Shown: positions 15,871 to 24,224 of the stretch, one piece after another
Numbering within the stretch: position 1 is the stretch's first letter
Layout: each line of letters starts with the position of its first letter
From: Alphaproteobacteria bacterium
Lineage (GTDB): Bacteria > Pseudomonadota > Alphaproteobacteria > Rhizobiales > Hyphomicrobiaceae
NCBI GenBank assembly: GCA_022600345.1
Contig: JAHZKP010000027.1
Location: forward strand, 1 to 42,550
Length of the DNA: 42,550 nucleotides
Reading direction: 5' to 3'
The notes under the pieces: model-generated
What the model was told of the DNA's origin: nothing
Seen by the model: the letters and a program-made list of their open reading frames with translations, nothing else
Database searches by the model: none
Made by a program: the position numbers and the translations under genes

Positions 15871-17070
15871 ATGATCCTCTGGGTAGCCTTTGCAATTGCA
15901 GCAGCAGCCGTGATAGCCGCTGTGGCCCGGCCAATGCTCGCCACGCGTGTTTCTTCTGTTGACCCGCAACAGGCCGACTTGGCGATTTACCGGGATCAGT
16001 TGGCCGAAATCGATGCCGATCTTGATCGTGGTCTGATAAATCCACTTGAGGCAGAGAGTGCGCGCGTCGAACTGGCAAGGCGGCTCCTCAAAACCACCGA
16101 TGCTTCACGGCAGACCGGTAAGGCCTCCGAGAACGATCAAGACGCAGCAACACCGTCAGGTCCCATCACCCCCACCCAAATCGCCTATGCAACCGCAGCG
16201 GTCATTCCACTGCTGACACTGGCGATATATCTGAACGTCGGCTCGCCCAACCTGCCCGGAATGCCGCTATCAGCGCGCATGCAGACCGATCCGGGCAAGG
16301 CCAGCGTCGAACAATTGATCGCCAAGGTCGAAGCCCAACTGCGAGAAACGCCCCAAGATGGGCGCGGATGGGACGCCATAGCTCCGGTGTATTTGCGGAT
16401 ACGCCGCTTCAAGGATGCCGCCAATGCATTCTCCCAGGCAATCAGGCTGGAGGGCGAGACGCCAAAGCGCCTGAGGGGTTTTGCTGAAGCGACCGTGATG
16501 GCCAACAACGGCATCGTCGCTGAACCTGCCAAGAAGGCCTATGCCCGTATCCTCAGTCTTCAGCCCGGAGACTCCGAATCGCGTTTCTGGTTGGCGCTTG
16601 CCGATGAGCAAGAGGGCAAGATCACGGCCGCTGGCGCTGCCTATCGCAGCCTGTTGGCGCAAGCACCCGACGATGCTCCCTGGAAACGAATTGTCGAATC
16701 CCGCTTGAAGGCGATGGAAGGGGATTCCGGTGACGCGTCAAACAAAGTCTCACAGCCCCAAACCGAAAAGCAGCTTAGTCAGCCCAAACTTCCAGGCCCG
16801 ACCCAGCAAGACATCGCGGCGGCGCAAAAGTTATCGAAAGCCGACCAAAAGGCGTTTATCAACTCGATGGTCGACCGCCTGGCTGGTAAGTTGAAAGACG
16901 ACCCGCAAGACTTTGAGGGTTGGTTGCGTTTGGTGCGCGCCTATACTGTCCTCGGCCGCAAAGAGGATGCTTCCAAGGCCCTGGCGACCGCCCGCAAGAA
17001 CGTCGATAACGACACGACCAAGCAGGCCCGATTAGATGCCCTGGCAAACGAGCTGGGACTGGGCACCTGA
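15871..17070 (+). CDS. ccmI: Cytochrome c maturation protein CcmI (CycH)
   Basis: This 399-residue membrane protein holds apocytochrome c for haem ligation together with CcmF and CcmH. It has an N-terminal helix (MILWVAFAIAAAAVIAAVAR) and a cytoplasmic loop with QADLAIYRDQLAEIDADLDR, typical of CcmI. A second helix lies at about 107-125 (IAYATAAVIPLLTLAIYLN). The periplasmic TPR region starts at about 145 (EQLIAKVEAQLRETPQDGRG), with a second TPR-like unit near 325-380. I chose ATG 15871 as it begins at the membrane helix; an in-frame ATG 20 codons upstream adds atypical residues. It is the first gene of ccmIEFH. Confidence 0.92.
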   Translation: MILWVAFAIAAAAVIAAVARPMLATRVSSVDPQQADLAIYRDQLAEIDADLDRGLINPLEAESARVELARRLLKTTDASRQTGKASENDQDAATPSGPITPTQIAYATAAVIPLLTLAIYLNVGSPNLPGMPLSARMQTDPGKASVEQLIAKVEAQLRETPQDGRGWDAIAPVYLRIRRFKDAANAFSQAIRLEGETPKRLRGFAEATVMANNGIVAEPAKKAYARILSLQPGDSESRFWLALADEQEGKITAAGAAYRSLLAQAPDDAPWKRIVESRLKAMEGDSGDASNKVSQPQTEKQLSQPKLPGPTQQDIAAAQKLSKADQKAFINSMVDRLAGKLKDDPQDFEGWLRLVRAYTVLGRKEDASKALATARKNVDNDTTKQARLDALANELGLGT

Positions 17071-17107
17071 GTGAACCAGAACCGCGAGCCGAACGTTTAG
17101 GATAACC

Positions 17108-17572
17108 ATGACGCGTAAACAAAGACGGGGATTTCTGATTGGGGCCGGCGTCGCCATCCTGGCTGTTGCCGCCATCATGGTCGCATTCGCCCTACGCGAT
17201 ACTATCGTCTTTTTCCACACCCCCAGCGATGTCGCGGAAGGCAAAGTTGACGACGGTCAACGGTTCCGGCTTGGCGGCCTCGTTGCCGATGGCTCGGTCG
17301 TGCGCGGCGAAGGCACCAAGATAAAATTCGCTGTCACCGACACACTAAAGACCGTCCGCGTCTCCTATGATGGCATCCTGCCCGACCTGTTCCGCGAGGG
17401 ACAGGGTGTGGTCACCGAAGGCAAGCTTGACGATTCCGGTCATTTCGTAGCTGACACGGTCCTGGCCAAGCACGACGAGAATTACATGCCGCCCGAAGTC
17501 GCAGCAGCCCTCAAGGAAAAAGGCGTTAAGCTCGGCGACAAGGCAAAGCATCCCGGAAACCAAACCAATTAA
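17108..17572 (+). CDS. ccmE: Haem chaperone CcmE (CycJ)
   Basis: This 154-residue protein binds haem covalently in the periplasm and passes it to the CcmF/H/I ligase. An N-terminal membrane anchor lies at 9-28, followed by the OB-fold ([33 protein letters not shown]). The haem-attachment motif is [13 protein letters not shown], with His122 and Tyr126. The lysine-rich C-terminal tail is usual in the family. The ATG at 17108 follows aggataacc. It sits 37 bp after ccmI and 21 bp before ccmF, in one operon. Confidence 0.96.
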   Translation: MTRKQRRGFLIGAGVAILAVAAIMVAFALRDTIVFFHTPSDVAEGKVDDGQRFRLGGLVADGSVVRGEGTKIKFAVTDTLKTVRVSYDGILPDLFREGQGVVTEGKLDDSGHFVADTVLAKHDENYMPPEVAAALKEKGVKLGDKAKHPGNQTN

Positions 17573-17593
17573 CCAGGAAAGCGCACCGAGCGG

Positions 17594-19588
17594 ATGATTA
17601 CCGAATTTGGTCACTTCGCCCTGATCCTAGCCGTCGTCGTGGCGCTGTTTCAAACCGTCGTCCCGCTATGGGGAGCGCTCACGAACGAGCCCCGCTTGAT
17701 GGCAACAGCCAAGCCGGCAGCGATATTCCAACTTGTCCTGTTGGTCGTTGCCTTTCTGGCGCTCACCCACGCCTACGTGGTCTCCGACTTTTCCGTCAAA
17801 AACGTCGCCTCAAACTCACATTCGACCAAGCCGCTGATCTACAAGATCTCAGGTGTATGGGGCAACCACGAAGGCTCCATGCTGCTATGGGTCTTGATCC
17901 TTGCCACCTTTGGCGCCGCTGTCGCCGTCTTTGGCCGAAATCTACCAGAGAGCCTTCGCGCAAATGTTCTCTCCGTCCAGGCCTCGATCGCCCTTGCATT
18001 CGGCATATTCATCCTCGCGACTTCGAACCCCTTCACGCGACTTGCGGCTCCGCCCATGGATGGGCGCGGCCTGAACCCGATCCTGCAAGACCCCGCACTC
18101 GCCTTCCACCCACCCTTCCTTTATGCCGGTTACGTTGGCTTCTCGATCGCCTTTTCGTTTGCAGTCGCCGCCCTCATCGATGGCCGTACGGATGCAGCCT
18201 GGGCCAGATGGGTCCGCCCGTGGACGCTTGCCGCCTGGATGTTCCTGACGCTGGGCATCGCGATGGGGTCCTGGTGGGCTTACTATGAACTTGGCTGGGG
18301 CGGCTGGTGGTTCTGGGACCCGGTTGAGAATGCTTCGTTCATGCCCTGGCTTGCTGGAACGGCCTTGTTGCATTCCGCCCTCGTGATGGAAAAGCGCGAG
18401 ACTTTAAAGGTCTGGACGATCCTACTGGCCATCCTCACCTTCTCGCTGTCGTTGATGGGGACATTCCTGGTCCGCTCAGGAGTCTTGACCTCCGTTCACG
18501 CCTTCGCAGTCGACCCCGAGCGCGGCGTCGCAATTCTAATGATCATGGTGCTGTTCGTCGGTGGCGCCTTGACCCTGTTTGCCGCTCGCGCTGGCGAACT
18601 GCGCCAGGGGGGATTGTTCTCGCCGATCAGTCGTGAGGGGGCATTGGTGTTCAACAACGTCATCCTCACCACGGCTACTGCGACCGTTCTGGTTGGGACG
18701 CTTTATCCGCTTCTGCTGGAAGGCCTGACAGGGGCCAAGATTTCGGTCGGCCCACCATTCTTCAACATGACCTTTATTCCACTCATGATTCCCCTGCTGA
18801 TCGCCATGCCGTTCGGGCCATTCCTGGCCTGGAAGCGCGGAGATGTTGCTGCGGTCGCCCAACGCCTGCTGGCTGCCGCCCTGATCGGATTGTTGGCGAT
18901 GGTTGCCACGATGGCGCTGTCAGAGCGCGGCCCCTGGCTGGCGCCCGTCATGATGGCAATCGGCGTCTATGTCATGGTTGGCGCGGTCCAGGAACTCGCC
19001 TTTCGCGCCAAAGTCGGCAAGGCAGACCGAGAGGAGGTCATGCGCCGCCTCTGGAACCTGCCACGCTCGGTGTACGGTACGGCGCTTGCGCACTTCGGTA
19101 TCGGCATGATGGTCATCGGTATCGTTGGGACGAGTGCATACCAAACGGAACGCGTCCTGGTCATGAAACCGGGCGATACCACCCAGATCGCCGGGTACTC
19201 GTTGACCTTCAAGGGCGTTGCCCCTAATCGCGGCCCCAATTATCGCGAGCAAATCGGCACTATTGCCGTCGAACGCAATGGCCACCCGCTGACCACGCTC
19301 CAACCATCAAAGCGGATTTACGATTCACCGCCACAACCAACTTCGGAGGCCGGCATTCACGCGTCTTGGCGTGGCGACCTCTACACCGTATTGGGCGATG
19401 CACAGAAGGAAGACGGAGGGTTTGCCTTCCGGCTGTACTTTAATCCACTCGTCCGGTTCATTTGGCTTGGGGCATTGGTGATGTTCATCGGCGGTGGCAT
19501 TTCACTGTCGGACCGCCGGCTACGAGTAGGCGCACCGCGCAAATCGCGGGGCAAGGGCCCCTCGCCCGCCATGGCGCCGGCCGAATAG
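17594..19588 (+). CDS. ccmF: Cytochrome c-type biogenesis protein CcmF (CycK)
   Basis: This 664-residue multi-spanning membrane protein is the core of the system I haem-apocytochrome ligase. It has about 14-15 hydrophobic segments. The tryptophan-rich WWD haem-handling motif lies around residues 225-250 (WWAYYELGWGG then WWFWDPVENASFMPWL). YKISGVWGNHEGSMLLW near residue 85 is also conserved, as are histidines in the outer loops. A large periplasmic loop lies at about 515-610, before the last helix (LGALVMFIGGGISLSDRR). Length and order after ccmE are normal. Confidence 0.97.
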   Translation: MITEFGHFALILAVVVALFQTVVPLWGALTNEPRLMATAKPAAIFQLVLLVVAFLALTHAYVVSDFSVKNVASNSHSTKPLIYKISGVWGNHEGSMLLWVLILATFGAAVAVFGRNLPESLRANVLSVQASIALAFGIFILATSNPFTRLAAPPMDGRGLNPILQDPALAFHPPFLYAGYVGFSIAFSFAVAALIDGRTDAAWARWVRPWTLAAWMFLTLGIAMGSWWAYYELGWGGWWFWDPVENASFMPWLAGTALLHSALVMEKRETLKVWTILLAILTFSLSLMGTFLVRSGVLTSVHAFAVDPERGVAILMIMVLFVGGALTLFAARAGELRQGGLFSPISREGALVFNNVILTTATATVLVGTLYPLLLEGLTGAKISVGPPFFNMTFIPLMIPLLIAMPFGPFLAWKRGDVAAVAQRLLAAALIGLLAMVATMALSERGPWLAPVMMAIGVYVMVGAVQELAFRAKVGKADREEVMRRLWNLPRSVYGTALAHFGIGMMVIGIVGTSAYQTERVLVMKPGDTTQIAGYSLTFKGVAPNRGPNYREQIGTIAVERNGHPLTTLQPSKRIYDSPPQPTSEAGIHASWRGDLYTVLGDAQKEDGGFAFRLYFNPLVRFIWLGALVMFIGGGISLSDRRLRVGAPRKSRGKGPSPAMAPAE

Positions 19589-19601
19589 CAGAGCAGAAGA
19601 A

Positions 19602-20129
19602 ATGTTTAACGCCCTATCGCAATTCGGCCGCTCGGTCCTCGGCTTCGCACTGGTCTTGGCAATCGCCTTAACGCACGCGCCAGCCCCCGTCAGCGCCGTC
19701 GAACCGGACGAAATTCTGGCCGACCCCAAGCTGGAGCGACGCGCCCGCGATATCTCGCTGGAGTTGCGCTGTCTCGTTTGCCAGAACCAATCCATTGATG
19801 ACAGCGATGCGCCGCTGGCCCGCGATCTGCGCCTGATGGTTCGGGAGCGGTTGAAGAAGGGGGACAGCAACAGCCAGGTCATCGATGCCGTCGTCAGCCG
19901 GTATGGCGAATTTGTCTTGCTGAAACCGCCGTTCGGCTGGCACACACTGCTATTGTGGTTGACGCCGATATTGGTGCTCGGCGGCGGCATTTGGCTGGCT
20001 CGCTCGGTCTTGAGAACATCGCAGGGAACTGGAGCAACGGCTGAACTGAGTGGCGCGCAGGCCGCACCCCTGTCTGCGGAAGAAGAAGGGCGCCTCAAAC
20101 AGATTTTGGAACGCGACCAGAAGGCCTGA
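19602..20129 (+). CDS. ccmH: Cytochrome c maturation thiol oxidoreductase CcmH (CycL)
   Basis: This 175-residue protein reduces or holds the CXXCH cysteines of apocytochrome c. It has a signal/anchor at 12-32 and the LRCLVCQNQSIDDSDA motif with Cys57 and Cys60. The three-helix domain continues with ARDLRLMVRERLKKGDSN and VSRYGEFVLLKPPF. A C-terminal membrane helix lies at about 115-132. It begins 13 bp after ccmF and ends the ccm operon. No ccmABCDG genes are near, as is usual when they are encoded elsewhere. Confidence 0.96.
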   Translation: MFNALSQFGRSVLGFALVLAIALTHAPAPVSAVEPDEILADPKLERRARDISLELRCLVCQNQSIDDSDAPLARDLRLMVRERLKKGDSNSQVIDAVVSRYGEFVLLKPPFGWHTLLLWLTPILVLGGGIWLARSVLRTSQGTGATAELSGAQAAPLSAEEEGRLKQILERDQKA

Positions 20130-20310
20130 TTGCCCGTCCTCCCACAGATGGGCGACTGCTCCCAAGCCGGCCTCTCTCACGGTGTCCAGGGGCCTCATAA
20201 TTCCGTGCAAATATTACCAATGTTTAATTCCCTCGAAAGACTGTCGTAAGTGGCGCATAGCTAAAGATACCTCCAGTTGCGGAAATTGACCGAACAGGAG
20301 AACTACGCCC

Positions 20311-21897
20311 ATGCACAAGACGTCTGACACCTCGGTGAGATCGCCCGTCGTGCCCACCCGGGTTCGGACCTGGGCCAAGCGCGGCTGCGCGGCTGCAGCC
20401 GTCCTCGCCGCCAGCGGTCTGGTGATGTCGTTTGACACGCTGAAAAACGATGCCCAGGCACAGCGCGCGCCCGAAGCCGGCCAAACCATCCAGACGCCCT
20501 ATGGCCGCGCACCTCTCAGCTTTGCTGATATCGTTGAGAAGACCCGCCCTGCCGTGGTTTCGATATCGGTGACCAATGGCAAGAAGCGCACAGCCAGTCG
20601 ACGCGGTGGCGGTGGCATCATTCCAGGTATCCCCAACCTCCCCGAAGACCACCCGCTCAACAAGTTCTTCAAGAACCTCCCCAAGGAATACGGCGGCAAG
20701 AAAGGTCGCGGACCAGTGCGCCCGTCGTTGGCGCAAGGTTCCGGCTTCGTAATTTCCGCTGACGGTTATATCGTCACCAACAACCACGTCATCGACGATG
20801 CCTCCGAGATCCAGGTTCGCTTTGACAAGGACCGCAAACACGTTGCCGAACTTGTTGGAGCCGATCCCAGAACCGATCTGGCGCTCTTGAAAATCAAGGA
20901 CGCTGACGGGCAGAAATTCGAGCACGTCAAGTTTTCGACCGCAAAGACGCGTGTCGGTGACTGGGTGCTGGCCGTCGGCAACCCCTTCGGTCTTGGCGGA
21001 ACCGTAACGGCCGGCATCGTTTCCGCTCAGGGTCGTGATATCGGCTCCGGCCCCTATGACTACCTGCAGATCGACGCGGCCGTTAATCGCGGCAATTCAG
21101 GTGGCCCAACATTCAACCTCAGCGGTGAAGTCGTTGGCGTCAACACGGCCATCTACAGTCCTTCCGGCGGTAACGTCGGGATTGCGTTCGCCGTTCCTGC
21201 GGCAACGGCAATGGAAGTCATTGAGCAGTTGAAGAAGGATGGCACCGTCAGCCGCGGCTGGCTTGGCGTCAAAATTCAAAACATCGACGAAGATACCGCT
21301 GCTAGCCTCGGCCTGGAAGACGCCAAAGGAGCACTGGTTTCTGATGTGACACCTGACGGACCAGCCGAAGGCGCCGGTCTTGAAGCCCAGGACGCAATTC
21401 TGAGCGTCGATGATTCCATGATCGCCGACAGCCGAGACCTTGCACGCAAGATTGCAGGTTACTCACCTGGCTCAAAGGTCGATGTCGTTGTCTGGCGCGA
21501 TAACGCCAGGAAAACGATCAACGTCGAACTGGGTCGCTTCCCATCGTCATCTGAGGAAATCGCAGCCCTGCGCGAGGGCCGCCCGGCAAGCCCGAAGGTC
21601 ACCGAACTGACACAACTTGGCCTTTCGCTGAAGCCGGTTGCCAATAAGGAAGGGGATGACGATGAGGGCGGTGTCGTCATCGCCGAAGTCGACCCTGAAT
21701 CCGACGCAGCAGCCAAGGGCCTCAAGTCAGGTGACATCGTGCTGGAAGTCCAAGGCGTTGAAGTCGAGAGTTCCAAGGACGTTGTCGAGGGCGTCAGGAA
21801 AGCCGTCGAGCGCAAGCGCGGTGCCGTCCTCATGCACATCAAGTCAGGTAACTCGAAACGCTTTGTCGCCGTTCGGCTTAAGAAGGACAACGGCTGA
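20311..21897 (+). CDS. degP: DegP/Do-family periplasmic serine protease
   Basis: This 528-residue envelope protease/chaperone degrades misfolded periplasmic proteins. An N-terminal signal region lies at about 25-52 (CAAAAVLAASGLVMS, AQAQR). The trypsin-like domain has the triad His159 (VTNNHVIDDA), Asp189 (DPRTDLALL) and Ser263 (NRGNSGGPTFN). Two PDZ domains follow: about 283-375 (SRGWLGVKIQNIDE, DGPAEGAGLEAQDAILSVDD) and about 430-525 (GLKSGDIVLEVQG). It has an acaggag ribosome site and its own 181-bp upstream region. A strong terminator sits 40 bp downstream. The position between ccmH and a two-component pair is conserved in Rhizobiales. Confidence 0.95.
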   Translation: MHKTSDTSVRSPVVPTRVRTWAKRGCAAAAVLAASGLVMSFDTLKNDAQAQRAPEAGQTIQTPYGRAPLSFADIVEKTRPAVVSISVTNGKKRTASRRGGGGIIPGIPNLPEDHPLNKFFKNLPKEYGGKKGRGPVRPSLAQGSGFVISADGYIVTNNHVIDDASEIQVRFDKDRKHVAELVGADPRTDLALLKIKDADGQKFEHVKFSTAKTRVGDWVLAVGNPFGLGGTVTAGIVSAQGRDIGSGPYDYLQIDAAVNRGNSGGPTFNLSGEVVGVNTAIYSPSGGNVGIAFAVPAATAMEVIEQLKKDGTVSRGWLGVKIQNIDEDTAASLGLEDAKGALVSDVTPDGPAEGAGLEAQDAILSVDDSMIADSRDLARKIAGYSPGSKVDVVVWRDNARKTINVELGRFPSSSEEIAALREGRPASPKVTELTQLGLSLKPVANKEGDDDEGGVVIAEVDPESDAAAKGLKSGDIVLEVQGVEVESSKDVVEGVRKAVERKRGAVLMHIKSGNSKRFVAVRLKKDNG

Positions 21898-21937
21898 GCC
21901 CGGGTTGGTTGACGAGGACGCCATATGTTAGCTAAGG

Positions 21938-21968
21938 GGGGCGGCTGGATCGGTAATCCGGCCGCCCC
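21938..21968 (+). terminator. Terminator of degP
   Basis: A 13-bp stem with one G-T wobble (21938-21950 with 21956-21968) closes a 5-nt loop and is followed by tgtttcg. It is the clearest intrinsic terminator in the window and separates degP from the following regulator gene. Confidence 0.75.
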
Positions 21969-22043
21969 TGTTTCGTCGCCCAGGCGGCCTTCCAACCCTC
22001 CCAGCTATACCGCCCATCCCAGACATCAGCGAGGCCCCGATCC

Positions 22044-22724
22044 ATGCGCGTGCTCATTATCGAAGACGATAGCGAAACCGCGAACTTCCTCATCAAGGCG
22101 ATGCGTGAAAGCGGACACGGAGCCGAATGGGCTGCCGATGGAATCACCGGCTTGGATCTGGCACGCGAAGGCGCCTTTGACGTACTCCTTGTCGACCGCA
22201 TGCTCCCCGAACTCGACGGCCTGAGCGTCATTCAGACGCTGCGCAAGGAAGGCAACCAGACCCCGGTCCTTGTCTTGTCAGCCCTGGGCGAAGTCGATGA
22301 TCGGGTTAAAGGACTGAAAGCGGGCGGCGATGACTATTTGACGAAGCCTTATGCCTTCGCCGAACTGTTGGCCCGTGTCGAGGCCCTGTCGCGCAGAGCC
22401 ACACCGGGCGAACAGGCCACGCGCCTTGTCGTTGGTGATCTCGTGCTCGACCGCCTCTCACACGCCGTCACCCGGGCTGGCGAAACAATCACGCTTCAGC
22501 CGCGCGAATACCGGTTGCTGGAATATCTGATGAAGCATGCCGGCCAGGTGGTCACCAGAACCATGCTCCTCGAGAACGTCTGGGACTATCACTTCGACCC
22601 GCAAACCAATGTTATCGATGTCCATGTTTCGCGGTTGCGCTCCAAAATCGACAAGGCCTTTGATAAGCCGCTCCTTCATACCGTCCGCGGTGCTGGATAC
22701 GTCGTCCGTGAAACCGAGAGCTGA
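22044..22724 (+). CDS. OmpR-family response regulator
   Basis: This 226-residue regulator has receiver residues Asp8/Asp9 in IIEDDS, phospho-acceptor Asp51 in VLLVDRMLPELDG, Ser79 in LVLSALG and Lys101 in LTKPYAF. An OmpR/PhoB winged helix follows (LQPREYRLLEYLMKHAGQVV, HTVRGAGYVVRE). It is cotranscribed with the next kinase gene, whose GTG lies 1 bp after its stop. In Rhizobiales this pair commonly sits between degP and glnE. The signal and target genes are not known to me. Confidence 0.9.
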   Translation: MRVLIIEDDSETANFLIKAMRESGHGAEWAADGITGLDLAREGAFDVLLVDRMLPELDGLSVIQTLRKEGNQTPVLVLSALGEVDDRVKGLKAGGDDYLTKPYAFAELLARVEALSRRATPGEQATRLVVGDLVLDRLSHAVTRAGETITLQPREYRLLEYLMKHAGQVVTRTMLLENVWDYHFDPQTNVIDVHVSRLRSKIDKAFDKPLLHTVRGAGYVVRETES

Positions 22725-22725
22725 C

Positions 22726-24153
22726 GTGACGCCGCGAGCTGCCCTTTCGACAACCGTCTTCGGCCTCAGTGCGCTGGGCGTTGCAGCCTACCTTGTCGTC
22801 ACGGCCGCACTCGTTGCTCTCGTCGTGTGGCAATCCAACCGCAACTTTGCCGCCGAAGTCCTCGACACATTATCCGCAGAAGCCGAGACAATCATAGCTA
22901 TGGCCGGCGATCGGAGCAGCCAGGCCATAAATGCCGGGCTGCAACGGCTTCACACCCGCGATCAACACCACCACCCAAACCGTCTCTATTTTCTCTCCGG
23001 TCCCGACGGACGCAAACTGGCCGGTAATCTGGCACAACCGCCCGTTGGTTGGAGCGGTAAAACCACCGGCGGCCTATTCTCCTATAAGACCAACGGCGCA
23101 CCCTCGCTTCGCACGGCAGCCGGCCTCCCCCTAGCCCTCGACGACGGCGGCTTCCTCGTTATCGCCAGAGATATCGAAGACCAGCGCAAGTTCGTCAACC
23201 GCGTCCGCTGGATCGCTCTGCTGGCCATTGCCGCCATCGCGATGGGCGGATTGTCACTTGGTTTTTTGGCAAGCCGTCGGGTGCTGTCACGTGTCGAAAA
23301 GCTGACCACCGCAACTCAATCGATCATGGCTGGAAACCTTTCCGGCCGGCTCCCTGTGCAAAACAGCGGCGATGAATTCGATCGACTGTCTGACAGCGTC
23401 AACGCCATGCTGGAGCGAATTGAGCAACTGATGGGCGGCATGAAGGAGGTCTCCGATAACATTGCCCACGACCTGAAGACTCCGCTGAACCGACTGCGCA
23501 ACCGCGCCGAAAACGCCCTGCGCACGGCCCGCACCAAGGACGAATTGAGCGCTGGACTTGGCCAGACCATCGAGGCCGCCGATGAGATCATCAAGACCTT
23601 CAATGCATTGTTGCTCATCGCCCGCCTGGAAGCTGGCGCCATCGAAGAGACCAAAGCCCCCGTTGCGCTTGGCAGCCTGGTTGCCGGTGCCGCAGAACTT
23701 TATGAGCCGCTTGCCGAGGAGGCCGGATTGCGAATGCAAATCGGTCACTTGCCCGAGGTGACCATCATGGCCAACCAACAGCTCATCATCCAGGCTGTGA
23801 TCAACCTGATCGACAATTCCATCAAATACGGCAGCAAACACTCAGCCGTACTTGCCGCAGCCCCCGATGCTGATCCTCCACACCATGCAGTTCATCCAGG
23901 TCAGATTACTGTCGACCTCGTCAAGCACGCGCATTCAGTCGACATCGTTATCGCCGATAATGGGCCCGGTATCAGTGAGCATGATCGCCAACGCGTGCTC
24001 GACCGCTTCGTCCGCCTCGACAAGAGCCGCAGTCTTCCCGGCACCGGATTGGGGTTGAGCCTCGTGTCAGCGGTTGCCCGCTTGCATGGAGGCACGCTAA
24101 GGCTGGAAGATAACGCACCGGGACTTCGCGCCGTGCTGAGATTGCCCATATAG
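22726..24153 (+). CDS. Membrane sensor histidine kinase with His-rich sensor loop
   Basis: This 475-residue kinase partners the preceding regulator. I chose GTG 22726, since the frame upstream lies inside the regulator gene. Membrane helices lie at about 12-35 and 162-182, with a periplasmic loop between them containing HTRDQHHHPNRLYF (His76, 81, 82, 83). HAMP follows, then the H box with His248 in DNIAHDLKTPLNRLR. The ATPase domain has NLIDNSIKYGSKH, ADNGPGISEHDR and GTGLGLSLV. Between the N box and G1 box about 40 residues include DADPPHHAVHPGQ, longer than usual. The stop is 71 bp before glnE, which may share the transcript. Confidence 0.87.
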   Translation: MTPRAALSTTVFGLSALGVAAYLVVTAALVALVVWQSNRNFAAEVLDTLSAEAETIIAMAGDRSSQAINAGLQRLHTRDQHHHPNRLYFLSGPDGRKLAGNLAQPPVGWSGKTTGGLFSYKTNGAPSLRTAAGLPLALDDGGFLVIARDIEDQRKFVNRVRWIALLAIAAIAMGGLSLGFLASRRVLSRVEKLTTATQSIMAGNLSGRLPVQNSGDEFDRLSDSVNAMLERIEQLMGGMKEVSDNIAHDLKTPLNRLRNRAENALRTARTKDELSAGLGQTIEAADEIIKTFNALLLIARLEAGAIEETKAPVALGSLVAGAAELYEPLAEEAGLRMQIGHLPEVTIMANQQLIIQAVINLIDNSIKYGSKHSAVLAAAPDADPPHHAVHPGQITVDLVKHAHSVDIVIADNGPGISEHDRQRVLDRFVRLDKSRSLPGTGLGLSLVSAVARLHGGTLRLEDNAPGLRAVLRLPI

Positions 24154-24224
24154 CCAAACAGGCTTCATCGGGCGGCGCTGGCAAGCGATCCCGGATTTGT
24201 GGCAATCCAAGGCGAGATCGAACC

